Shown: positions 6,296 to 12,280 of the stretch, one piece after another | Numbering within the stretch: the first letter of the stretch is position 1 | Layout: each line of letters starts with the position of its first letter | Assembly: GCA_007119345.1 (NCBI GenBank) | Contig: SKPV01000040.1 | Coordinates: forward strand, 1 to 14,265 | Origin: Halovivax sp. | GTDB taxonomy: Archaea > Halobacteriota > Halobacteria > Halobacteriales > Natrialbaceae | Length of the DNA: 14,265 nt | Reading direction: 5' to 3' | Position numbers and translations under genes: made by a program | The notes under the pieces: model-generated | Told to the model about the DNA's origin: nothing | The model's database searches: none | The model's input: the letters and a program-made list of their open reading frames with translations, nothing else

Positions 6296-8854
6296 TCAGT
6301 CGTTGCCCTCTCCGCCGTCGGGCAGCAGCGTCCGCGAGGAGTTGGTGACCACGAGCGCGCTGGAGGCGCCCATCGCTACCGCGGCGAACAGCGGATTGAG
6401 CAGGCCGGCGATCGCGATCGGAATGGCGATCGCGTTGTAGCAGAAAGCCCAGCCGATGTTCTGTTTCACGCGGCGGCCGGCGGCGGCCGAGAGGGCGAAG
6501 ACGGTCTCGATCGAGGCGAGATCGTCGTCGACGATGGCGACGTCGGCGGCGTCGGCCGCGAGGGCGGTGCCGCCGCCCAGCGCGATCCCCAGGTCCGCGC
6601 TCGCGAGCGCGGGCGCGTCGTTTGTGCCGTCGCCGACCATCGCGGTGCGCCCTCGCGAGCGGAGCCGGCGGACCGTCTCGGCCTTGCCCTCCGGCGGGAC
6701 GCCGGCGTACACCTCGTCGACGCCGTCGTGCTCGCGGAAGAAGCTGGCCGCGGCTTCGTCGTCGCCCGTGAGGACGACGACCTCGACGCCGCGCGCGTCG
6801 AGGCCGGCGATCGTCTCCGCCCACCCGTCCCGGGGCTCGTCGCCGACCGTGACCCAGCCCTCCGCGGCGCCGTCGCGGCCGACGAGCACCGGGAGGCGAC
6901 CGAACGTGCGCTCGGCCGCGACCGCCTCGGTCAGCTCGTCGGGGACGGTCCACCCGCGATCGTCGAACAGGTCCGGGTGGCCGACGAGCACCTCCTGACC
7001 GTCGACGACGCCGCCGACGCCCGTCGCGTACGCGCTGAAGTCGGAGACGCGGTCGTCGGCCGGTTCCTCGGCGCCCCCCTCGCCGGTCACAGCAGCCGCG
7101 TCCGGGACCGGGCCGTCGGCGCCGGCCGCCCCGACTCGCTCCCCCTCGGGCACGCCCCCGTCGGTCTCGACCGCGGAGCCGCCGGTGACGGCCGAATCGT
7201 CGTCGGATCCGACGTCGAACGCGTCCGCACCGGGCCCGAACGCATCGGCGATGGCGCCCGCCACCGGGTGGGCCGACCGCCGCTCAAGGGCGGCCGCGCG
7301 CTCGAAGAGGTCGTCGGGCCCCTCGGCGTCGAGGACCTCCATCCGGCCGGTCGTCAGCGTCCCGGTCTTGTCGAAGACGACGACGTCGACGTCGCGGACG
7401 CGCTCGAAGACGGTCTCGTCGAAGACGACCACGCCGCGCTCCATCGCCTCGCGGACGCTCGTCGCGACGGCGAGCGGCGTCGCGAGGCCGAGCGCGCAGG
7501 GACAGGAGACGATGAGGACGGTGAGTCCGACGAGCAGGGCCGCCGCGAGTCCGGCGCCGGTCAGGAGGTAGAGCGCGGCCACGACGAGCGCGAGGACGCT
7601 CACCAGCGGGACGAAGATGGTCGCGAGCCGGTCGGCGAGCTGCTGGATGCCGCTCGAGGAGCTCTGGAGGTTCCAGACGAGGTCGGCGATGCGGTCGACG
7701 CTGCTGGCCGCGCCCGCGCCCACCTCGACGACGAGCGCCCCGTCGGTCAGCAGCGAGCCGCCTACGACGGCGTCGCCCTCGGTCTTCCCGACGGGGAGGG
7801 ACTCGCCGGTGACGACGGCCTCGTCGACGGCGCCCTCGCCCTCCACGACGCGACCGTCGACGGGGACGCGCTCGCCGCCGGGCACCAGAACCCGGTCGCC
7901 TGGTTCGAGGGCGGCGACGTCGACGGTGGTCGTCGAGCCGTCCGGTTCGTAGCGGCGGGCCTCCTCGACCTGGGCGCTCGACAGCGCCGACAGGAGGTCG
8001 CCGGCCTTGCGTTTCACCGCGCTCTCGTAGTAGCCGCCGACCGTCACGACGAGGACGATCGCGACGGTCACGTCGTAGTAGACGTCGACCCGGCCGACGG
8101 CGACCGCGAGCGTGCTGTAGGCGTAGGCGGCGCCGGCCGCGATCGTCACCAACAGGTCCATGTTCGGATTGCGGGTCTTCAGGCTGACGTAGGCGCCCCT
8201 GATGATCGGCCGGCCGGTGACGAAGAAGACGACGCTCGTCAGCGCGAACAGCACGACGAAGAAGGGGACGGCGACGTCGCTCGTGACCATCTCGACGAGA
8301 AACTCGTGGGTCCGGGCGTCGTAGTACGGCGGTCTGACGTGAAGCGGATAGATGAGCAGAACGTACTGCATCATCACGACCATCCCGAAGAGGACGCCGA
8401 CGATGAGTCGCGCCTCGGTGCGATCCTCGGCCTGCCGACGCGCGACGGCGTCGTCGCGGGGATAGGCGGTGTAGCCGAGGCCGGTCAGCACCTCCGCGAG
8501 CTCGGCCTCGTCGGTCTCGTCGGGGTCGTAGTCGATCCGCACCGTCTCCGAGACGTAGCTCGCGGCGACCCGCTCGACGCCCTCGCTGGCCGCCGCGACC
8601 CGCTCGACGAACAGCTCGCAGGTCGAACAGTGCATCCCGTCGACCCGGAAGAACGCGCACTCGGTCCCCGGCGGCGGATCGTCGGGCTCCGTCGGATCCG
8701 CATCCGTCCCCTCCCTCACCGCGGCGTCGGGGACGTCCTCGAGGGTCAGGGAGACGCGCTCACAGCCTCGACAGCAGTAGCGGTCGCCGTCCTCGCCCGC
8801 GATCGCGGTCTCGCCGAGCGGGAGATCGCAGAGCGCACAGCCGTCCCCGGTCAC
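6296..8854 (-). CDS. P1B-1 copper-transporting ATPase, FixI/CcoI (CopA2) type
   Basis: An 852-aa heavy-metal P-type ATPase that uses ATP to move Cu(I) out of the cytoplasm. In order: a cysteine cluster C6-x2-C9 and C27-C28-x2-C31 (the metal-binding domain typical of FixI/CcoI ATPases), an HMA domain with GMHCSTC (C76, C79), eight predicted membrane helices, TGES at 349-352, the CPC metal motif at 451-453, the phosphorylated Asp in DKTGT at 495, HP at 529-530, GDGTND at 741-746 and the C-terminal helix with MGASS and TNSSR. The N-terminal cluster plus HMA point to the slow exporters that supply copper to cytochrome oxidases, rather than bulk detoxification, although no oxidase gene is nearby. 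I chose the GTG at 8854 (MTGDGCALCDLP) because GGAGGT lies 7 nt upstream; GTGs at 8863 and 8869 are alternatives. An acidic low-complexity insert occupies about 541-602. Confidence 0.93.
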   Translation of the reverse strand: MTGDGCALCDLPLGETAIAGEDGDRYCCRGCERVSLTLEDVPDAAVREGTDADPTEPDDPPPGTECAFFRVDGMHCSTCELFVERVAAASEGVERVAASYVSETVRIDYDPDETDEAELAEVLTGLGYTAYPRDDAVARRQAEDRTEARLIVGVLFGMVVMMQYVLLIYPLHVRPPYYDARTHEFLVEMVTSDVAVPFFVVLFALTSVVFFVTGRPIIRGAYVSLKTRNPNMDLLVTIAAGAAYAYSTLAVAVGRVDVYYDVTVAIVLVVTVGGYYESAVKRKAGDLLSALSSAQVEEARRYEPDGSTTTVDVAALEPGDRVLVPGGERVPVDGRVVEGEGAVDEAVVTGESLPVGKTEGDAVVGGSLLTDGALVVEVGAGAASSVDRIADLVWNLQSSSSGIQQLADRLATIFVPLVSVLALVVAALYLLTGAGLAAALLVGLTVLIVSCPCALGLATPLAVATSVREAMERGVVVFDETVFERVRDVDVVVFDKTGTLTTGRMEVLDAEGPDDLFERAAALERRSAHPVAGAIADAFGPGADAFDVGSDDDSAVTGGSAVETDGGVPEGERVGAAGADGPVPDAAAVTGEGGAEEPADDRVSDFSAYATGVGGVVDGQEVLVGHPDLFDDRGWTVPDELTEAVAAERTFGRLPVLVGRDGAAEGWVTVGDEPRDGWAETIAGLDARGVEVVVLTGDDEAAASFFREHDGVDEVYAGVPPEGKAETVRRLRSRGRTAMVGDGTNDAPALASADLGIALGGGTALAADAADVAIVDDDLASIETVFALSAAAGRRVKQNIGWAFCYNAIAIPIAIAGLLNPLFAAVAMGASSALVVTNSSRTLLPDGGEGND

Positions 8855-8976
8855 GGCCGACACCTCCACCGCCGCGCGCCGTCGGTGACGGACGCGGTCG
8901 CGTCCGATCGCGCGCGCCGGGACGGCCGTTCCGCTCGGGCGTCGGGCGAGCGGCCGCCGCGGGCGCGACGATTCAT
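8851..8976 (-). CDS. Candidate leaderless upstream ORF coupled to the copper ATPase
   Basis: The ATG at 8974-8976 opens a 41-codon frame (MNRRARGGRSPDARAERP and on, ending WRCRP) whose TGA at 8851-8853 overlaps the ATPase GTG start at 8852-8854 as GTGA. A T-rich TATA-like box at 9002-9007 lies 28 nt upstream, so the mRNA probably begins at or next to this ATG. The peptide is Arg-rich with one Cys near its end and resembles no family I know. About 85 percent of third positions are G or C. It may be a regulatory leader translated to load ribosomes onto the ATPase, or the ATPase may be started independently from its GGAGGT. The Arg-rich composition is also what non-coding frames give at this GC content, so it is uncertain. 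Confidence 0.4.
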   Translation of the reverse strand: MNRRARGGRSPDARAERPSRRARSDATASVTDGARRWRCRP

Positions 8977-9001
8977 CGGGTGTCGCTCGGGGCCGGACGG
9001 G

Positions 9002-9007
9002 TAAAAA
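9002..9007 (-). promoter_or_regulatory. TATA-like box for the copper ATPase transcript
   Basis: On the - strand GGTTTTTACCC contains TTTTTA, the best TATA candidate between hisB and the ATPase. It is 28 nt from the ATG at 8976 but about 150 nt from the ATPase GTG, implying a transcribed leader of about 120 nt. Confidence 0.55.
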
Positions 9008-9026
9008 CCGTTTCGTGGGCGGCGAG

Positions 9027-9188
9027 GAGCCGAGCGCAGCGAGGCTCCTCGTTGTGGCGAACGGCGACCGGAGGAAGCCGTGAGCGGCGGGGCTCCTCGG
9101 AACGGTGTACGGCGACCGGAGTGAGCCGAGCGCAGCGAGGCTCCTCGTTGTGGCGAACGGCGACCGCAAGGAACCGTGAGCGGCGAAG
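9027..9188. repeat. 48-bp tandem repeat array (about 3.4 units, alternating A-B-A-B)
   Basis: Units start at 9027, 9075, 9123 and 9171 with an exact 48-bp period. Units 1 and 3 share a perfect 44-bp match (9027-9070 and 9123-9166, beginning GAGCCGAGCGCAGCGAGGC). Units 2 and 4 share CCGTGAGCGGCG. All full units carry GGCTCCTCG and a CGGCGACCG ending. The array lies between hisB and the ATPase promoter, and its internal GAGGCTCCTC is self-complementary. It is non-coding; the Ser/Arg-rich frames through it are open only because the period is a multiple of three. Confidence 0.85.
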
Positions 9189-9292
9189 CGTCATCACGAC
9201 GGCTGCAAGTCATTTCCGGCACAACCGCGAACCCTCTTGCGATTGTATCGGTACACGGTCACAGCCGGCATCAGCAGTCGCCGGAGGACCGC

Positions 9293-9880
9293 TTACAGCT
9301 CGCCCTTCGTGCTCGCCACCTCGTCCCGACGCTCGTCGATCCGGGTCGCGTCGTCGAGGGCCCGGGCGCAGGCCTTGAACAGCGCCTCGATCTCGTGGTG
9401 GGCGTTGTCCCCCGTAACCTCCGCGTGCAGCGTCAACCCCGCGTTCGTCGCGACCGACCGCCAGAAGTGTCCCGCCATGTGGCTGGTCATCCCGCCGACG
9501 GCGTCCTGGGAGAACGCGCCGTCGAAGCGGAAGACGGGTCGGCCGCTGACGTCGACGACGACGCCGGCGACGGCCTCGTCCAGCGGCACCCGGCGATCCG
9601 CGAAGCGGACGATGCCCGCGCGGTCGCCGAGGGCCTCGTCGAGGGCGGTGCCGAGACAGATGCCGACGTCCTCGATCGTGTGGTGGTCGTCGACCTCAAG
9701 GTCGCCGTCGCACTCGACGGTCAGGTCGAAGAGCCCGTGGGTCGCGAACGAGGTCAGCACGTGATCGAAGAAGCCGATGCCGGTGTCGACCTCCGACGCG
9801 CCCGCCCCGTCGATTTCGAGCGAGCACTCGATGGCGGTCTCGGCCGTCTCGCGGGTGACCGTCGCGGATCGATCGCTCAT
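9293..9880 (-). CDS. hisB: Imidazoleglycerol-phosphate dehydratase (histidine biosynthesis)
   Basis: A 195-aa cytoplasmic enzyme that dehydrates imidazole glycerol phosphate to imidazole acetol phosphate. The Mn-binding, catalytic motifs of the family are both present: DDHHTIED around residues 64-71 (HHTIE at 66-70) and HHEIE at 161-165. GIGFFDHVL at 34-42 and SHMAGHFW at 133-140 supply the further conserved His residues. The length matches the single-domain archaeal and fungal-type HisB, without the phosphatase domain of the enterobacterial fusion. The ATG at 9878-9880 begins MSDRSATVTRETAET and is typical; no Shine-Dalgarno is present and a weak TATA (TTGTACC around 9902-9908) suggests a leaderless transcript. 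It is not in an operon with hisA, which lies 940 nt upstream on the same strand with another gene between. Confidence 0.97.
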   Translation of the reverse strand: MSDRSATVTRETAETAIECSLEIDGAGASEVDTGIGFFDHVLTSFATHGLFDLTVECDGDLEVDDHHTIEDVGICLGTALDEALGDRAGIVRFADRRVPLDEAVAGVVVDVSGRPVFRFDGAFSQDAVGGMTSHMAGHFWRSVATNAGLTLHAEVTGDNAHHEIEALFKACARALDDATRIDERRDEVASTKGEL

Positions 9881-9922
9881 GAGGTGGAGACGGGGGTGTA
9901 GGTACAAGGTGGTTGCGGAGTG

Positions 9923-9957
9923 CGAGGATCGCGCGATCGGAGTGAGCGCGATCCTCG
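9923..9957. repeat. 12-bp perfect inverted repeat upstream of hisB
   Basis: CGAGGATCGCGC (9923-9934) pairs perfectly with GCGCGATCCTCG (9946-9957) around an 11-nt loop containing CGGAGTGA. It lies about 15 nt beyond the hisB TATA region, so it is more likely an upstream regulatory or dispersed repeat element than a leader hairpin. Its GAGGATC...GATCCTC arms and 11-nt loop resemble the inverted repeat at 12082-12108. Confidence 0.65.
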
Positions 9958-10358
9958 AGATTGCGAGCGGTGGGAATTCCACGGAACGCCGACCTGCGAC
10001 GAACTGCCTCACCGCTGCCGGCCGCCACGCTCCGGAACGTCTCGGCGAGTCCGCTCCCGGCCGGTAATCGGTTCGTAACCCGTCGGGTCCGCGAACGCTC
10101 CCGACCGCGCGTTCGGAAGGGGCGACCTACCGGCGATCGCGCCGATCGCACTACTTCTCGGATTTCGTAGAGGTTCGGCCCGAGCCGGCCGTTCGACGCC
10201 GGGTGGAACGGCCCGATTCCGCCGGTGACCTCGATCGGAAACTAAGGTATCAGAACGGCCTATAAAATTTTAAGCGGTTTCTGAGGGCGTTTCGAAACAT
10301 CGTACTGGGACGCTACCGACGCGTGAAACGGGGCGAAACGTGGCTAATATTGGTCGCA

Positions 10359-10367
10359 TTATATGAT
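10359..10367 (+). promoter_or_regulatory. TATA box for the 87-aa membrane protein
   Basis: TTATATGAT is an AT-rich element about 42 nt before the ATG at 10405. A start site about 26 nt on would give a leader of roughly 15 nt carrying a full Shine-Dalgarno (GAGGTGA, 10393-10399). Confidence 0.6.
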
Positions 10368-10404
10368 GGTACGTCTCCGAGTAGATTCCAGAGAGGTGAA
10401 CAAT

Positions 10405-10668
10405 ATGCTGTCCAAGCCCTCCCCCCTCGCGAACGGCTCCCTCGGCCGCGTCGGCCGCGAAGCCGACGCCCTGGCGACCAGACTCGCTCACTCCCTGAAA
10501 CAACCCGTCCAGTTCCTCTCGTTCTGGGGGGCGATCGGTCTCCCGTTCGTCCACCTGAGCATGCTCGTACAGGGACTGGAGAGCGTCAGCACCGTCGCGC
10601 TGTTCGTCGGCTTGCTCGCGCTCAACGTCGTCGCGCTCTATCTGGGACACGGCTACAACCAGAGCTGA
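10405..10668 (+). CDS. 87-aa membrane protein of unknown function
   Basis: An 87-aa protein with an N-terminal soluble amphipathic part (about 1-35, ADALATRLAHSLKQPVQF) and two membrane helices at about 33-53 (PVQFLSFWGAIGLPFVHLSML) and about 59-80 (VSTVALFVGLLALNVVALYLG), ending HGYNQS. I chose the ATG at 10405 (MLSKPSPLANG) over the ATG at 10363 because GAGGTGA, a perfect anti-16S match, lies 5 nt upstream and the earlier ATG falls within the TATA box. It stands alone between two his genes on the opposite strand. No family is recognised. Use of a real Shine-Dalgarno is unusual among the mostly leaderless genes here. Confidence 0.75.
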   Translation: MLSKPSPLANGSLGRVGREADALATRLAHSLKQPVQFLSFWGAIGLPFVHLSMLVQGLESVSTVALFVGLLALNVVALYLGHGYNQS

Positions 10669-10703
10669 ATCGGCTACCGACCAACCCACGCCTCCCGACG
10701 TTT

Positions 10704-10754
10704 CCCGTTCTCGCCTCGTCCCCGTTTTCGCCGCGTCCACGTTCTCGCCACCTC
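10704..10754. repeat. 3 x 17-bp pyrimidine-rich tandem repeat between convergent genes
   Basis: Three contiguous 17-bp units, CCCGTTCTCGCCTCGTC, CCCGTTTTCGCCGCGTC and CACGTTCTCGCCACCTC, occupy 10704-10754 within a C/T-rich tract (about 10690-10800) between the 87-aa membrane gene (+) and hisA (-). Short T runs downstream of the + strand gene suit an archaeal transcription terminator, though no hairpin is evident. Confidence 0.55.
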
Positions 10755-10820
10755 ACTCCGCCCCCGTCCTGTTCCCTCGGGATCGAGCCGTATTCCCCTC
10801 CTCGCCCCGCCGCTGCCCGT

Positions 10821-11555
10821 TCACCCCTGCTCGACGGCCGCCCGCGCTTCAGCGAGCGAAAAGCGACCCTCGTAGAGGGCGCTCCCGACCACGACGGCCG
10901 CCGCGCCCGCGTCCCGGAGCGCCCGCACGTCGTCGAGCGTGGCCACGCCCCCGCTCGCGACCACCGGCAGGTCGGTCGCCCCGACGAGGTCGCGGACGGG
11001 GTCGGTCGCGACGCCCTCGAGCCGGCCCTCGACGTCGACGTTCGTGAAGAGGATCCCCGCGGCGCCGAGGTCGGCGTAGCGCCCGGCCGCCGCCGCGGGT
11101 GAGACGCCGGCGCCCGCGGTCCAGCCCTCGACGACGACCTCGCCGTCCTTCGCGTCGAGACCGACGACGACCGAACCGGGATGCGTCTCGGCGATCTCCG
11201 CCACGATCTCCGGGTTCTCGACGGCCGCGGTTCCCAGGATCACGCGGTCGACGCCGCGCTCCAGGAGGTCCCGGGCTTCGTCCGGGGTCCGGATGCCGCC
11301 GCCGAGCTGGACGGGGACCTCGACGGCGTCGACGACGGCGTCGATCGCGTCGGCGTTCGCTCGCTCGCCCTCGAACGCGCCGTCGAGGTCGACGAGGTGC
11401 AGCGTCCGCGCGCCGGCGTCGATCCAGCGCTCGGCCGCCTCGACGGGATCGCCGTAGGTCGTCTCGGTGCCGCGCTCGCCCTGGACCAGCTGGACGACCT
11501 CGCCGTTCCGGACGTCGACGGCGGGGACGACCTCGAACGTGGGAAAGAGCGTCAT
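10821..11555 (-). CDS. hisA: Phosphoribosylformimino-5-aminoimidazole carboxamide ribotide isomerase (histidine biosynthesis)
   Basis: A 244-aa TIM-barrel enzyme that isomerises ProFAR to PRFAR, the fourth step of histidine synthesis. The catalytic aspartates are D14 (VVPAVDVRNG) and D134 (VVVGLDAKDG). The phosphate-binding segments QLGGGIRT (about 83-90) and ASGGVATLDDV near the C-terminal third are intact, as is the LHLVDLDGA strand (52-60). PAVDV plus EVVQLVQG and VGLDAKDGEVVVEGW favour HisA over the related cyclase HisF. The ATG at 11553-11555 (MTLFPTFEVVPAVDV) is the natural start; upstream in-frame codons are shadow sequence. A weak TATA-like GTTAAC lies near 11582-11588. The gene is divergent from the truncated permease, with 183 nt between the starts, and converges on the 87-aa membrane gene. 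Confidence 0.97.
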   Translation of the reverse strand: MTLFPTFEVVPAVDVRNGEVVQLVQGERGTETTYGDPVEAAERWIDAGARTLHLVDLDGAFEGERANADAIDAVVDAVEVPVQLGGGIRTPDEARDLLERGVDRVILGTAAVENPEIVAEIAETHPGSVVVGLDAKDGEVVVEGWTAGAGVSPAAAAGRYADLGAAGILFTNVDVEGRLEGVATDPVRDLVGATDLPVVASGGVATLDDVRALRDAGAAAVVVGSALYEGRFSLAEARAAVEQG

Positions 11556-11628
11556 CTCTACCCGACCACGGGAGCGTGCCGGAGTTAACGCCTCTGGTCG
11601 CGTCGAGTCGGTCGGTACCGAGCGGTCC

Positions 11629-11700
11629 CAAGACGTGTCGGTTCCACCGTCGCAAGACATGTTGGTTCCACCGTCGCAGGACGTGTCGGTTCCCCTGGCG
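11629..11700. repeat. 3 x 24-bp tandem repeat in the hisA/permease divergent region
   Basis: Units at 11629-11652, 11653-11676 and 11677-11700 begin CAAGACGTGTCGGTTCC, CAAGACATGTTGGTTCC and CAGGACGTGTCGGTTCC. Units 1 and 2 differ at 2 of 24 positions; unit 3 diverges at its right end. The array ends exactly where the permease TATA box begins and lies about 75-145 nt from the hisA start. Exact periodicity next to a promoter suggests regulator binding sites or replication slippage. It does not resemble CRISPR: there are no spacers. Confidence 0.85.
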
Positions 11701-11708
11701 GTATATGG
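11701..11708 (+). promoter_or_regulatory. TATA box for the truncated permease gene
   Basis: GTATATGG is centred about 34 nt upstream of the GTG at 11739, implying a leader of only several nucleotides. It immediately follows the 24-bp repeat array. Confidence 0.6.
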
Positions 11709-11738
11709 TGCAGGCGGACGTACGGTTCACCCCGACCC

Positions 11739-12134
11739 GTGTCGATCCCCGCGACCGTCGCCGCGAGCGCGTCGATCCTCCTCCAGACGGGCGAGACCCA
11801 GACGTCTGCGCTCTCCGTCGAGATGCTCGTCGTGTTCGCGATCATCGCGGCCGCCGTCGGGCTCTTCGTCACCCAGCCGATCCCGCTCGACGTCACCGCG
11901 CTGGTGGTGATCGTGGCGCTCGTCCTCCTCGAACCCTGGACCACCATCTCGCCCGACGACGGGATCGCCGGTTTCGCGAGCGCGGCCACGATCACCGTCC
12001 TGATGATGTTCGTCCTCAGCGAGGGCGTGCGCCAGACGGGCTCGGAACCGCGAACGGCGAACGGGGCGACCCGCGAATCGGGAGGATCCGAACGGGGCGT
12101 GGATCCTCGGAGTAGCGAGCGGCGAACGGAGTGA
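11739..12134 (+). pseudogene. Truncated SLC13-type (sodium/anion symporter family) permease, N-terminal remnant
   Basis: The frame starts at GTG 11739 (MSIPATVAASASI) and stops at 12134, 131 codons. Residues about 25-102 match the N-terminus of haloarchaeal SLC13-family permeases as I know them: EMLVVFAIIAAAVGLFVTQPIPLDVTALVVIV, then LEPWTTISPDDGIAGFASAATITVLMMFVLSEGVRQTG. Such proteins have about 10-12 membrane helices and often TrkA-C domains (roughly 600 aa). After residue 102, around base 12040, the coding character ends abruptly in a Ser/Arg/Glu-rich tail made of intergenic-type repeat sequence, and no further permease segments occur before the phosphate permease at 12281. The promoter and start look intact, so a short membrane peptide may still be made, but transport is not possible. 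The most likely history is a deletion. Confidence 0.75.
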
Positions 12135-12235
12135 GCCGCGAGCCGCCGAGCCGACTGGAGGCCGACCCCGAGATAGCGATCGGCGAGCGTGGGTCGAGCG
12201 ACCAGCGAGGGGCGCGGAGTTACGTATGATGCGGA
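12041..12235. other. Repeat-like non-coding segment after the permease break
   Basis: From the break at about 12040 to the phosphate permease promoter the sequence has no coding character. It contains an inverted repeat (GAGGATCC at 12082-12089 and GGATCCTC at 12101-12108, 11-nt loop) and CGGCGAACGGAGTGAGCCG at 12120-12138, which matches 18 of 19 bases of the 48-bp array at 9110-9128. It looks like a member of a dispersed haloarchaeal intergenic repeat family. Confidence 0.55.
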
Positions 12236-12280
12236 TACCTTCCAATAAGCCCTTCCGGATCGTCCACATATCCACCAGCG

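Larger units (their letters stand above)
9881..10404. other. Long gene-free interval between hisB and the 87-aa membrane gene
   Basis: No convincing protein gene is seen here on either strand. The interval contains the hisB promoter, a 12-bp stem-loop (9923-9957), a short inverted repeat (7-bp arms, 10133-10149), an AT-rich element CCTATAAAATTTTAAGC at 10259-10275 that could act as TATA box in both directions, the palindrome GTTTCGAAAC at 10289-10298 and the promoter of the next + strand gene. A small RNA cannot be excluded. Confidence 0.45.

Noticed and set aside
6008..9004. 998-codon open frame on the + strand opposite the copper ATPase
   Set aside because: It is antisense to a gene with all P-type ATPase motifs, has a His/Arg/Gly-rich composition without any domain, and long open antisense frames are usual at this GC content.
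8855..9169. N-terminal extension of the copper ATPase through the 48-bp repeats
   Set aside because: The extra residues are Ser/Arg/Pro-rich translations of the repeat array, the TATA box at 9002-9007 lies inside the extension, and the family starts shortly before the first Cys pair.
9027..9188. CRISPR array or insertion sequence end at the 48-bp repeats
   Set aside because: There are no unique spacers, no terminal inverted repeats with a transposase, and no target-site duplication that I could find.
11629..11700. CRISPR array (24-bp repeats)
   Set aside because: The units are directly contiguous with no spacers and no cas genes are in the window.
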